Assembly (NCBI GenBank): GCA_902539895.1
Contig: CACBMD010000004.1
Coordinates: forward strand, 1-64,000
From: an uncultured SAR116 cluster alpha proteobacterium
GTDB taxonomy: Bacteria; Pseudomonadota; Alphaproteobacteria; Puniceispirillales; Marisalimonadaceae
DNA length: 64,000 bases
Direction of reading: 5' to 3'
In this document: one piece after another, positions 1 through 7,363 of the stretch
Layout of the letters: each line of letters opens with the position of its first letter
How positions within the stretch are numbered: position 1 is the stretch's first letter
Notes under the pieces: generated by a model
Told to the model about the DNA's origin: nothing
Databases searched by the model: none
What the model saw: only the letters and a program-made list of their open reading frames with translations
Position numbers and translations under genes: made by a program

Positions 1-2
1 AA

Positions 3-200
3 TTTATCAGGTTAGCTGAGCTAAGAACTGAAAAAGCAGTTATGGCAATTGAAAATTTGATTGGATTATCAAATCCTAGAAATTATGACTATAATACTAA
101 AGACGTTGAAAAGATAATAAAAGCTCTTAAAGATTCAATTAGTGTTGTATCTAGCTCTTTTTCTAAATCTAAGGAAAAAAAGAAATTCAAAATAAGGTGA
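3..200 (+). CDS. 3' end of a small uncharacterised protein (partial)
   Basis: The frame is open from the window edge to a TGA at 198-200, leaving 65 visible residues. I do not recognise a named family, but the visible part aligns along its whole length with the 78-residue protein at 33180-33416: both have FI(K/R)LAE near the start, LSN..NY(E/D)Y in the middle and a lysine-rich tail ending in FK. That paralogue opens a methyltransferase/GHKL ATPase cluster. Here the gene ends 3 bp before an att-like repeat, so it is probably the last gene of a neighbouring mobile element. Function unknown; seeing it as coding rests on the similarity and the intact frame. Confidence 0.6.
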   Translation, partial: FIRLAELRTEKAVMAIENLIGLSNPRNYDYNTKDVEKIIKALKDSISVVSSSFSKSKEKKKFKIR

Positions 201-203
201 CTA

Positions 204-305
204 ATGGCGGAGGGAACCTCCTCATTATTCCATTTTAATCATCTGATTTAACTAAATTTTATATATTAATAATAAATCAGTCTACAATTTAGTCTACACT
301 TTTAG
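204..305. repeat. att-like repeat copy 1 (R1)
   Basis: The first 12 bases, ATGGCGGAGGGA, are identical to the 3' CCA end of tRNA-Ser at 39858-39869. They are followed by AACCTCCTC, giving a small GGAGG/CCTCC hairpin, then an AT-rich stretch ending in a doubled AGTCTACA motif (279-299). Copies R2 (981) and R3 (2730) share parts of this sequence. I read it as an attachment-site remnant of elements that use tRNA-Ser. Confidence 0.5.
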
Positions 306-346
306 TTTAATTAAAGCTTTTATATATTTTACAAGTAATTGAATAA

Positions 347-961
347 TTATAAATGAATTAAATTTATGTTTTTACTTTCCATATCTTTTAAGGATTTATT
401 TTTAGAACCATCTAAATCAATTGCTTTTGTTGCATCAAGAATTACATAAGTATCATAACCTAAAGTTTTAGCGTCAATAGCAGAATAATAAACGCAAAAA
501 TCAAGTGCTAAACCACAAAGATACACTTTTTTAATGTTATTCTGTTTTAAGAAACCATCTAATCCTGTCATGGTTTTTTTGTCGTTTTCGTAAAAAGCTG
601 AATAGCTATCGATTTGTTTTCTATATCCCTTTCTAATAATCATATTTGCTTTGGTTGTATCAAGGTCTTTGTGAAATTCAGCACCAAAAGTTCCTTGTAC
701 ACAATGATTAGGCCACAAAACTTGAACTCCATAAGACATTTCAATTGTTTCATAGGGTGCTTTATTATTTTGATTAGAAGCAAAAGATAAGTGGTCTAAT
801 GGATGCCAGTCCTGAGTTAAAATAATTGAGGCGAACTTTGTTTGCAAAGAGTTAATTTTTTTTATAATTTTGTTACCTTCGTTTACAGCCAAAGAGCCAT
901 CAGGACAGAAATCATTCTGCATGTCGACAATTATTAAAGAACAATTTTTTTCAAAGTTCAT
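347..961 (-). CDS. pncA: nicotinamidase (PncA-like)
   Basis: Cysteine hydrolase of the isochorismatase fold that would deamidate nicotinamide to nicotinate for NAD salvage in the cytoplasm. The 204-residue length fits the family. The catalytic triad is visible: Asp13 in VDMQNDF, Lys111 in IRKGY and Cys156 in LDFCV. The metal-binding motif DWHPLDH supplies Asp51, His53 and His57. The gene stands alone, flanked by att-like repeats R1 and R2, so it may have been carried in with an element. No signal peptide. Other isochorismatase-like amidases are possible, but the metal motif argues for nicotinamidase. Confidence 0.9.
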   Translation of the reverse strand: MNFEKNCSLIIVDMQNDFCPDGSLAVNEGNKIIKKINSLQTKFASIILTQDWHPLDHLSFASNQNNKAPYETIEMSYGVQVLWPNHCVQGTFGAEFHKDLDTTKANMIIRKGYRKQIDSYSAFYENDKKTMTGLDGFLKQNNIKKVYLCGLALDFCVYYSAIDAKTLGYDTYVILDATKAIDLDGSKNKSLKDMESKNINLIHL

Positions 962-980
962 AAATTTCTCATATTTTTTT

Positions 981-1065
981 AATCATCTGATTAAGTTAGA
1001 TTTTATAGACTAATAGTTTTTCAGTCTATAATTTAGTCCACATATTGTTTATTATAATTTTAAAT
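981..1065. repeat. att-like repeat copy 2 (R2)
   Basis: Starts with AATCATCTGATT exactly as in R1 and continues with CAGTCTATAATTTAGTCCAC, close to the R1 segment at 279-299. Its end, ATTGTTTATTA, matches R3. The part equal to the tRNA end is missing, so this copy seems decayed. Confidence 0.4.
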
Positions 1066-1167
1066 GTATATATATATAAACTTTGTATGTTATTTTAGTT
1101 CATTATCAATGCAAAGTGCAAAATTATTGGTTAACTTGTCCAACAAGTAGTAAACTTTCCATAAAAT

Positions 1168-2136
1168 TTAATTTTTTGATTTTTTATAAGCTGCTTTGTT
1201 AGAAGTTTTTAAATCATAACGTTGAAGTTTTTTTGCGTCATTCCAATTATGTGGTCGGTATAATTTATAGACTTGAACTTTTTGTGATAATAGTTCTTTA
1301 CATTTTTTTTTATCATTAAGTAATTTTTGGCAGCTTGTTTCTCCTCTAACACCGTCAAAATAAATTACTCTTTTTTTATGTTTTGTTTCATTAAATGCTT
1401 TTCTATATCTGTCTAAACTAGATGAATACATTCCATATCTTAAGTTTAATTCATTCCCAATCTTAGCGTTGGCTACCCCTTTATAATCAACTTTCATTTT
1501 ACCATCTATCCAAACTTTCATAAACCCTTTGTTTTTATCAGGGTGCCAATTAGTATTGAATAAAATTTCAGTCCATTTTTCTCTCATATCTTTATCATAC
1601 TTTAGGTGATAATATACACCTGGAGCAAATGTATCTCCATTCATGTCAAAATATAATCCACCATGATGGTAGCGGAACATAATAATAACTCTTGATGGTT
1701 TCAATCTTTTCCATTGTATTATAGAGGTTGATGAGGGTGCTAAAATGTTATGTTCTTTTGGTATGAAAACAAAAAACCTATACCATTTTTCTTTTTTCCA
1801 CTGTTCATTTTTGGTTTTACCAAATTCATTATTTTTCCATTTATAATAAAGTTCAGACCTTTCTCTTTCATTCTCACAATCACTCCATTTTGGTTCTTGC
1901 CCACACTCCCCATGATTTACTTCAAACCTAAATGATTTTCCTCCTACAATAGATTTTTCACTTATTGAAACTGGGTTGATTGCATTAGGAGCATTTAAAT
2001 TATGAGTTTGCTCTAAATAAAGTTTTCCATCGTTATCAGCTTTAGCTTCTTTTTGTAATTCAGAGATTTTTGCTCCACCTGCGAAAGCATTGAATATTAA
2101 AAATAATGATAAAATTATAAAAAAGAGTTTTGTCAA
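1168..2136 (-). CDS. secreted polysaccharide lyase-like protein (PF14099-type)
   Basis: A 322-residue protein with an N-terminal signal peptide (hydrophobic residues 4-19 ending FAGG). The body looks like the concanavalin-fold polysaccharide lyase family PF14099: E(R)SELYYKW, WYRFFVFIPKEH, IIQWKR, WTEILFNTNWHPDKNKG and KVWIDGK are the usual landmarks of heparin-lyase-like folds. It would act in the periplasm or outside on an acidic polysaccharide; the substrate cannot be told. The C-terminal 40 residues are lysine-rich and low complexity. It is an isolated gene between repeats R2 and R3. Family assignment is from motif memory, not an alignment. Confidence 0.65.
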   Translation of the reverse strand: MTKLFFIILSLFLIFNAFAGGAKISELQKEAKADNDGKLYLEQTHNLNAPNAINPVSISEKSIVGGKSFRFEVNHGECGQEPKWSDCENERERSELYYKWKNNEFGKTKNEQWKKEKWYRFFVFIPKEHNILAPSSTSIIQWKRLKPSRVIIMFRYHHGGLYFDMNGDTFAPGVYYHLKYDKDMREKWTEILFNTNWHPDKNKGFMKVWIDGKMKVDYKGVANAKIGNELNLRYGMYSSSLDRYRKAFNETKHKKRVIYFDGVRGETSCQKLLNDKKKCKELLSQKVQVYKLYRPHNWNDAKKLQRYDLKTSNKAAYKKSKN

Positions 2137-2261
2137 TATTTACTCCCAAATAAATTTGTAAATATAATTTAATTGATACGTTAAATGGTTAACAAATAAA
2201 ATAATTTTTAATAATATACTGGAGGGGGTACTGACAGCTGCTAAAGGTAATTTACATATAA

Positions 2262-2324
2262 GTCACTATTTTATATACATTATTGCAAATTCTTGTAATT
2301 ATAAACATTTTTCAAAATAGTGAC
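2262..2324. repeat. 11-bp inverted repeat with long AT-rich spacer
   Basis: GTCACTATTTT at 2262-2272 is exactly reverse-complemented as AAAATAGTGAC at 2314-2324 with 41 bases between. It lies in the 218-bp gap between the polysaccharide lyase gene's 5' end and the gene at 2355-2639. It could be an operator, the stem of a cruciform, or the scar of a small miniature element. No coding capacity is seen in the gap. Confidence 0.4.
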
Positions 2325-2354
2325 CATTATAGTTAGATATTTTTTAAATGCACA

Positions 2355-2639
2355 TCATTGGTCAGCTCTAAATACTCTTTCACCTTCAATAAACTTAATT
2401 TTAATATTGCCTTTTACTTCATTAATTTCATTAGCGACCATTTTCATAATACTATTTGCATCATTTTTACTTTTAAAAGTGGACATTAAAAATCCTTCAG
2501 TATCTGAAACTCTATAAATTTCAGAACTCAACATCCCGTTTTTTAAATTTCTTGGAATCATAACATTTTGAAAAAAGGCAATTATCATGTCGCAATGGGT
2601 TTTTGAGCTTGACTGAAATTCTGTAACTCTTGAATACAT
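2355..2639 (-). CDS. small alpha+beta protein, possible dimeric ferredoxin-like fold
   Basis: A 94-residue soluble protein that I do not assign to a named family. Its pattern of alternating strands and helices (DTEGFLMSTFKS, then an NDANSIMKMV helix, then a KIKFIEGERVF strand) resembles the antibiotic-monooxygenase / DUF1330 class of small dimeric ferredoxin folds, which are common just downstream in this window. It stands alone between repeats; function unknown. The ATG at 2639 is preceded by a weak purine-rich stretch only. Confidence 0.55.
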   Translation of the reverse strand: MYSRVTEFQSSSKTHCDMIIAFFQNVMIPRNLKNGMLSSEIYRVSDTEGFLMSTFKSKNDANSIMKMVANEINEVKGNIKIKFIEGERVFRADQ

Positions 2640-2729
2640 ATTTTTACCTGTTTTCCTAAATATCTAATTTAAATTTATACTAATACATTAAAATAGGGAA
2701 AGTTATTATTTAAAGAACTTTAAAAAATT

Positions 2730-2845
2730 ATGGTGGAGAGAACCTCCTCGTATTCCATTCTAACTATTTGATTTAGTAAATATTATAAATTTGTAATTTT
2801 ACAGTATACGATTTATCCTACAAATTGTTTATTAAAAATTTATGT
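2730..2845. repeat. att-like repeat copy 3 (R3)
   Basis: ATGGTGGAGAGAACCTCCTC at 2730-2749 differs by two bases from R1 at 204-223, and the following ATTCCATT(C)TAA and TGATTTA blocks also match R1. The distal part, ATTGTTTATTA, matches R2. Together with R1 and R2 it marks three copies of a tRNA-Ser-derived junction. The rest of the 230-bp gap around it is AT-rich with no gene. Confidence 0.45.
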
Positions 2846-2869
2846 ATGATTACTAACATTTTTTAATTT

Positions 2870-3172
2870 TTACTTAATACCTTCAACCATAAGTATATTC
2901 GACGTAGAAGTATTAAATCTTATTTTTTTATAAGGCTTGTATTCCTCACTATTATACCAATCCATAGCAGCCTTTTTGTTTGGAAATTTCACCAAGACTA
3001 TTCTTGTGGGTGTCCAAAGCTTAGTTTCCAAAGCCTCTATTTCTCCACCACGAATAAGGTAATCTCCTCCGTATCTTTCAATCATTGGTTTTACTTTTTC
3101 CATGTATTTTTTGTATTCTTCTAAATCATGTATATCCACATCCCCAATCATATATACTGAATTACTACTCAT
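2870..3172 (-). CDS. DUF1330-like small protein
   Basis: A 100-residue protein resembling DUF1330: a strand starting YMIGDVDIHD, GGDYLIRGGEIE, then W(T)PTRIVLVKFPNKKAAMDWYNSEEYKPYKKIR, which is the usual DUF1330 core. The family has a dimeric ferredoxin-like fold and mostly unknown roles, often near catabolic enzymes. It is first downstream of the cupin gene at 3190 (17-bp gap, same strand), so they are probably cotranscribed. No catalytic residue can be named. Confidence 0.75.
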   Translation of the reverse strand: MSSNSVYMIGDVDIHDLEEYKKYMEKVKPMIERYGGDYLIRGGEIEALETKLWTPTRIVLVKFPNKKAAMDWYNSEEYKPYKKIRFNTSTSNILMVEGIK

Positions 3173-3189
3173 TTTATTTTTCCTATGAA

Positions 3190-3600
3190 TTATTTAAATT
3201 TATCAAGTTCTTTAACCAAATCTGGCATTGAGATTAATTCATCTTGATCATCTCCCGATGAATGAACAACTACCCATATGCATTCTTTATCACTTTGATT
3301 AAAAGGAGCGTGTGGTACATTCTCAGGAATAAATATTTGTTCCCCTTGTTTTACTAAAGTTTGTTTTTCTAATTTTTCACCATGAAATAGTGTGCATTCT
3401 CCTTCAAGCATATACGCAATAGTTTCGATTTCTTTATGAATATGTGGTATTGAATGAACACCTGGTGGCATTGGAAGGATGTTCATACACACTTTTTCTG
3501 AACCAGCTGTATTCCTTGAAACACCGGCATTATATGAAACACCTTGTAAACCAACATAAGTCTTACCTGGTTTAATAAGCTTTACGTTTTTACTTAACAT
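3190..3600 (-). CDS. cupin-domain protein
   Basis: A 136-residue single-domain cupin. Motif 1 is visible as PGVHSIPHIHKEIETIAYMLEG, with two histidines and a glutamate placed to bind metal; motif 2 is seen around FIPENVPHAPFNQS. It is cytoplasmic, with no signal peptide. It sits in a minus-strand run with small ferredoxin-fold proteins and an epoxide hydrolase, which suggests a small-molecule degradation or detoxification module. The substrate is unknown: cupins range from dioxygenases and isomerases to simple binding proteins. Confidence 0.8.
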   Translation of the reverse strand: MLSKNVKLIKPGKTYVGLQGVSYNAGVSRNTAGSEKVCMNILPMPPGVHSIPHIHKEIETIAYMLEGECTLFHGEKLEKQTLVKQGEQIFIPENVPHAPFNQSDKECIWVVVHSSGDDQDELISMPDLVKELDKFK

Positions 3601-3618
3601 ATTATTTAGCTTTCATGA

Positions 3619-3879
3619 TTATTCATTATTCATTTTTGTGAGGGTATAAATTTCGTGTTCTAGCCCAAGTTTTGGTGCAATTTCTGGAATTCTTTCTGAC
3701 ATTACTTTTTCCATTTTTTCAGGATCAGTAATGGTTGCTTTAATCATAGCTGTATTTTCATTGACTTTTCCGACCAAATCATCTTTCATAAACTGTTTTC
3801 TTAATTCTAAATCACCATCATAAACTGACTTCCACTCGTTATAAGAACAAGTAAATTTTGCTATAAAAAATATTTCCAT
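3619..3879 (-). CDS. small protein, DUF3764-like
   Basis: An 86-residue protein beginning with a strand (FFIAKFTCSYNEWKSVYD) and containing VGKVNENTAMIKATITDPEKMEKVM, a pattern I associate loosely with DUF3764-type single-domain proteins. It lies 18 bp upstream of the cupin gene on the same strand, so is likely in the same transcript. No motif indicates catalysis. Family call tentative. Confidence 0.55.
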   Translation of the reverse strand: MEIFFIAKFTCSYNEWKSVYDGDLELRKQFMKDDLVGKVNENTAMIKATITDPEKMEKVMSERIPEIAPKLGLEHEIYTLTKMNNE

Positions 3880-4011
3880 AATATATATCCTCTAAAAATT
3901 AATAATTACATCTTATTATAAAGAAGTCTGCAAATCTCTAATTTAAAAATAGAAATAATTGCTATATTTATTGGCATTATGAGTTAACTAGATAATAATT
4001 TGAATGTTATT

Positions 4012-4305
4012 CTAGGCTTTATAGTATAAGTCAGGATTAATTATTCCTGTGTCTACAGTGACTTTACAAGAAAATCTATCTTCGTAATCTTTGTTGAAAT
4101 TTTTTATGTCAGATAAATGCTTTTTCAAGTTTTCTTGGTTATCAAAAGTAAAAATGCCTAATCCCTTATCAGGAGTTAAATGAAAAGTTTTAAATTCTAA
4201 AAGGCCATTTAATGTTTTAGGGTCAAAATTATCGGCCATATATTGATGACCTACGTGCATTAATTTAGAATTTGAATATCTAACACTACACACAATACAA
4301 AACAT
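4012..4305 (-). CDS. small uncharacterised protein, YciI/muconolactone-isomerase-like
   Basis: A 97-residue soluble protein: N-terminal strand MFCIVCSVRYSNS, then HVGHQYMADNFD, LEFKTFHLTPDKGLGIFTFDNQENLKKHLSDIKNF. This order of strands and helices is that of YciI-like or muconolactone-isomerase-like ferredoxin folds, where a histidine is often functional; His18 and His21 in HVGHQYM are candidates. It lies 75 bp before the epoxide hydrolase gene on the same strand. Function unknown. Confidence 0.5.
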   Translation of the reverse strand: MFCIVCSVRYSNSKLMHVGHQYMADNFDPKTLNGLLEFKTFHLTPDKGLGIFTFDNQENLKKHLSDIKNFNKDYEDRFSCKVTVDTGIINPDLYYKA

Positions 4306-4379
4306 CTATATCTCCAACATCATATATTTAAGCTACTATGTTATTTACGAATAAATAAAATTCAATTGATAAATTAATT

Positions 4380-5528
4380 TTATATGGCGACTTTTTTGTA
4401 AAAATCTTGAATGTCTTTTATTAGAGAAGAGGGTTGCTCAAGAGCTGCAAAATGCCCACCTTTCTCCATCTCAGTCCAATGCACTAGATTAAAAAGCCTT
4501 TCTACATAAGATTTAGGAGGCCACGTTAAAAACTCTTTTGGATAAACAGCACATCCAGTTGGAACTTCTACTTTTCTTCCTTCCTTAGAGAGAATTCGTC
4601 CTCCTTCTTTAACTCTGCCATAATAAATCCAAGATGACGTATTAAATGATTTAGTTAGAATATAGATCATAATATTGGTTAATAAATCGTCTTTTTGGTA
4701 TGTCAAATCTAGACTTCCATCTTTTAAATCAGACCAATGGTAAAATTTTTCTACAATCCAAGCAGCCACACCTACAGGGCTATCCATCATGGCGTAACTA
4801 AGTGTTTGAGGTTTTGTGCTTTGTATAGCAAAATATCCGCTTTGAGAGACATAATCTATATTAAATTGCTTTTCCCAACTTTTTTCTTCCTCGGTTTTTG
4901 GCCCATCGATATGTCTTGCTGGAAGCATATTAATATGAATACCTTTACAATTTTTTGAGTGATCAAAACCAAGCCATGTAGAAATTGCACTACCCCAATC
5001 ACCTCCTTGAGCAACATATCTTTCATAACCTAGGTTTTCAGTAATAAGTTTATTAAAAATCTCAGCAATTCTTCTTGGTCCAATCGGATTAGCTGGTTTC
5101 CCAGAAAATGCAAAACCAGGAATAGAGGGAGCAATAATATCAAAACAAATTTCGTCTTTATTCCCAAATTTTTCTGGTTCACAAAGTGGTTCAATAATTT
5201 CCAGAAATTCAACTATTGAGCCGGGCCATCCGTGAATTAAAATTAACGGGATAGCCTTCGGGGAAGAAGATTTTTTAAAAATGAAATGAATATCAATATC
5301 ATCTACTTTTGTTATATAATTAGGCTGTTGATTTAATCTGACCTCTTGAGATGCCCAGTCATATTTCTTGGTCCAATAATCAGCTAAATTCTTCATGTAA
5401 TCTATATTTGCTCCAAAAGACCAGCCACCTTCTTTAGGCATTTCATGCCATGGAAACATTTCAACTTTTTCTTTAATTTCCACAATTCTTTGTTTGGGAT
5501 AGGATATTTTAAAAGGTTCTATTTTCAT
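4380..5528 (-). CDS. epoxide hydrolase, microsomal-type with N-terminal EHN domain
   Basis: Alpha/beta hydrolase that opens epoxides to diols. Its 382 residues and N-terminal segment (MKIEPFKISYPKQRIVEIKEKV, an EHN-type start, about residues 1-105) match microsomal-type epoxide hydrolases. HGWPGS (99-104) carries the oxyanion HGxP motif; Asp177 in GGDWGS is the nucleophile; His359 in KGGHFAALEQP is the charge-relay histidine. It is soluble, without a signal peptide. It is the largest enzyme of the minus-strand 2.87-6.24 kb module, so the nearby small proteins may process related compounds (inference). The natural substrate is unknown. Confidence 0.88.
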   Translation of the reverse strand: MKIEPFKISYPKQRIVEIKEKVEMFPWHEMPKEGGWSFGANIDYMKNLADYWTKKYDWASQEVRLNQQPNYITKVDDIDIHFIFKKSSSPKAIPLILIHGWPGSIVEFLEIIEPLCEPEKFGNKDEICFDIIAPSIPGFAFSGKPANPIGPRRIAEIFNKLITENLGYERYVAQGGDWGSAISTWLGFDHSKNCKGIHINMLPARHIDGPKTEEEKSWEKQFNIDYVSQSGYFAIQSTKPQTLSYAMMDSPVGVAAWIVEKFYHWSDLKDGSLDLTYQKDDLLTNIMIYILTKSFNTSSWIYYGRVKEGGRILSKEGRKVEVPTGCAVYPKEFLTWPPKSYVERLFNLVHWTEMEKGGHFAALEQPSSLIKDIQDFYKKVAI

Positions 5529-5570
5529 TTTTAAAAAATATTAAATATAAAAATGCAATAATATAAATAT

Positions 5571-6242
5571 TCAATTGACATGCAAGCGGAATAATTCTTC
5601 TACATGGATTTTTGCACAATCAATTAATTTAAAATCAACATTGTCTGATCGATAAATCAAGGCTAGGTCAGTCCCTCCCAGCATTACTGCATCGACCTTA
5701 TTCTTGGAAAGAAATTGATTACATGCTTTTTCAAATATTTTTTTTTGTTCGTTATTTGCACGACCCAAAGTTGCCATCTCTGCATATGCTTCATGCACTT
5801 TATCTAAAAGGTTATCCTCTGGTATAAATATTTCGGCTGATGTTATCATTGAATAAAATTTTGATACCATAACTGGTTTCGTACCAATGATGCCAATTCT
5901 TTTATAACCCCTGTGTTTAATTTCTTTTTGCACGCAAGATAAAAGGTCCACAACTGGAAGCACAGATTTTTCTTTGAACTTTTCAATACAGAAATGACCA
6001 GCGATAGAAGTAATAGCGACAAAGTTAGCTCCTGCTTTTTTTAGTCTTAGCGTTAAATCATTATAGATTGCTACTTGTCCATCTTTGTTATCGTCCATCA
6101 AATTTTTAATTAGAGTTGGGGCATCCGCGTGTACAATCGTCATATCCAAATTTTTTTCTTCGGATGCAAATTTTTCTATCAAACTCCGATAGTAAAAATC
6201 CGTTGCAGCAGGCCCAATGCCACCAATCAAACCAATTTGCAT
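5571..6242 (-). CDS. aspartate/glutamate-racemase-like protein lacking both catalytic cysteines
   Basis: The fold is clear: start QIGLIGGIGPAATDFYYRSL, then KRIGIIGTKPVM and GRANNEQKKIFEKACN are typical of the Asp/Glu racemase family. However, the two catalytic cysteines are not where they should be. The first site, normally CNT(A/S)H, reads ITSIAGHF; the second, normally GCTE, reads GGTDLAL. A true racemase reaction is therefore unlikely; it may be a lyase-like relative or a binding protein. I place the start at the ATG ending at 6242, which has GTGGAGAA upstream; a GTG at 6257 is the alternative. Confidence 0.7.
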   Translation of the reverse strand: MQIGLIGGIGPAATDFYYRSLIEKFASEEKNLDMTIVHADAPTLIKNLMDDNKDGQVAIYNDLTLRLKKAGANFVAITSIAGHFCIEKFKEKSVLPVVDLLSCVQKEIKHRGYKRIGIIGTKPVMVSKFYSMITSAEIFIPEDNLLDKVHEAYAEMATLGRANNEQKKIFEKACNQFLSKNKVDAVMLGGTDLALIYRSDNVDFKLIDCAKIHVEELFRLHVN

Positions 6243-6294
6243 ACAAATTTTCTCCACATAATATATCTGATTTTAAGCATATTTATTGATTATA

Positions 6295-6318
6295 AAATAT
6301 AAATATAAATATAAATAT
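6295..6318. repeat. hexanucleotide tandem repeat AAATAT x4
   Basis: Four exact copies of AAATAT followed by degenerate AAATAAATAA up to about 6327. It lies in the divergent intergenic region between the racemase-like gene and the monooxygenase-like gene. Such a tract could vary by slippage and change promoter spacing, but this is only a possibility. Confidence 0.7.
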
Positions 6319-6398
6319 AAATAAATAATTTATCTTCAAATATGTTATTATTTATTATTTACCTATCTGATTAAATTGAATTAAATTAGGATAATATT

Positions 6399-6782
6399 AT
6401 GAAAGAATTAAATTCAAAAACACAAAAAATAATATTTGTCATTCAATGTAGTATCAAATCTGATGCTAATGAATTTCTAACATGGTCAAAAGAACGTGCT
6501 GCAAAATATGTGTTTAATTTAAAAGAAGAAAAAACTATAAGTTATGAGTGGCATTTGTCTGATGATAATTCAGAAGCAACATTAGTAGAGTCATTTATTG
6601 ATAGTGATGGTGCAATGCAACGTTTGAACAACCATATGTCAAGCCCTATAGCAGAAGAAGTAACGCAATATGTTGACATTAAAGAATGGCTAGTTTTTGG
6701 CAATTCTAAACAAGATTTAATTGACGCACTAACTCCTTTTGGTGCCAAGTTTAAAAGGCAACATTGTGGATTTAATCAATGA
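6399..6782 (+). CDS. small quinol-monooxygenase-like (ABM-fold) protein
   Basis: A 127-residue protein. The core KIIFVIQCSIKSDANEFLTWSKERAAKYVFNLKEEKTISYEWHLSDDNSEATLVESFIDSDGAMQRLNNH resembles antibiotic-biosynthesis-monooxygenase-type ferredoxin folds, with the family's strand-helix-strand order and an acidic (D/E)ATLVESF strand. It is transcribed divergently from the racemase-like gene and its stop codon touches the decayed recQ fragment. Function not known. Confidence 0.55.
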   Translation: MKELNSKTQKIIFVIQCSIKSDANEFLTWSKERAAKYVFNLKEEKTISYEWHLSDDNSEATLVESFIDSDGAMQRLNNHMSSPIAEEVTQYVDIKEWLVFGNSKQDLIDALTPFGAKFKRQHCGFNQ

Positions 6783-6981
6783 ATTGAATACTAAAGCTTT
6801 TGATATATTGTGAGACACTTTTGGCTACTTCTCATACAAATATGAGCAAAAAGAGATTATAGAAACTGTTCTCTCTGAAAATCATACCCTTGCTATCATG
6901 CCTACTGGTGCAGGTAAATCATTGTGTTATCAAATACCAGCAATTATTTCTTCAAAGAAAACTATAATTATCTCTCCTTAA
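6780..6981 (+). pseudogene. recQ: recQ N-terminal fragment (decayed)
   Basis: In the frame of 6781 the translation reads ELNTKAFDIL, a TGA stop (6811-6813), DTFGYFSYKYEQKEIIETVL, then IMPTGAGKSLCYQIPA and TIIISPL before a TAA at 6979-6981. This is the N-terminal Walker A segment of RecQ DNA helicase (consensus MPTGGGKSLCYQIPA), cut off directly after motif Ia. Only about 65 of roughly 600 codons remain and there is an internal stop, so it is a remnant. Its abrupt end coincides with the start of the accessory gene block and may mark an insertion or deletion edge. Confidence 0.8.
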
Positions 6982-7114
6982 AATATATTTTATATACTAA
7001 ATGTATTACTAAATATTGAAATCGTAATTTAAAAGTATTATATGTATTAAAGGCATTTAATTACCAACTTGTACGCCTTGGCATCCCGCCTAAAGTACTA
7101 AAGCGGAGGCTTCA

Positions 7115-7363
7115 ATGAAACACACCATAAAAAAACTTAATAAAGATGATCCTATCTTCAAAGAGGGATTTGTAATTTCTTCCCCTAAAAAAAACCTTAA
7201 AGATTATATCAAACATAAAGAAGAAACAGAGAATAAAAAAAATTTATTTTTAGAACCTATAGCAGATAAAAATACGACTACAGAAGAAATTTATCAAAGG
7301 CTTGTAAATATTCTTATCAAAAATGGTTGGAAAATTAAGGGTGATAAAAATGACAGTAATTAA
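7115..7363 (+). CDS. small uncharacterised island protein
   Basis: An 82-residue basic protein with a good ribosome site (GCGGAGG, 7 bases before the ATG). Its C-terminal half (KKNLFLEPIADKNTTTEEIY, then QRLVNILIKNGWKIK) is homologous to the 48-residue protein at 31533-31679 (KKELLFMTPIDKSMTVDEIY, then LKLIKLLEKNGVKVK). So the island has two copies of a short predicted two-helix domain. Function unknown. Upstream (6982-7114) I see only an imperfect palindrome around TAAAGTACTAAAG. Confidence 0.6.
   Translation: MKHTIKKLNKDDPIFKEGFVISSPKKNLKDYIKHKEETENKKNLFLEPIADKNTTTEEIYQRLVNILIKNGWKIKGDKNDSN

Noticed and set aside
204-223. A second tRNA at R1
   Set aside because: Only the last 12 bases match tRNA-Ser; no arms or anticodon are present.
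2221-2230. GGAGGGGG before 2230 as a fourth att-like site
   Set aside because: The match to the tRNA end is too short and none of the shared flanking blocks follow.
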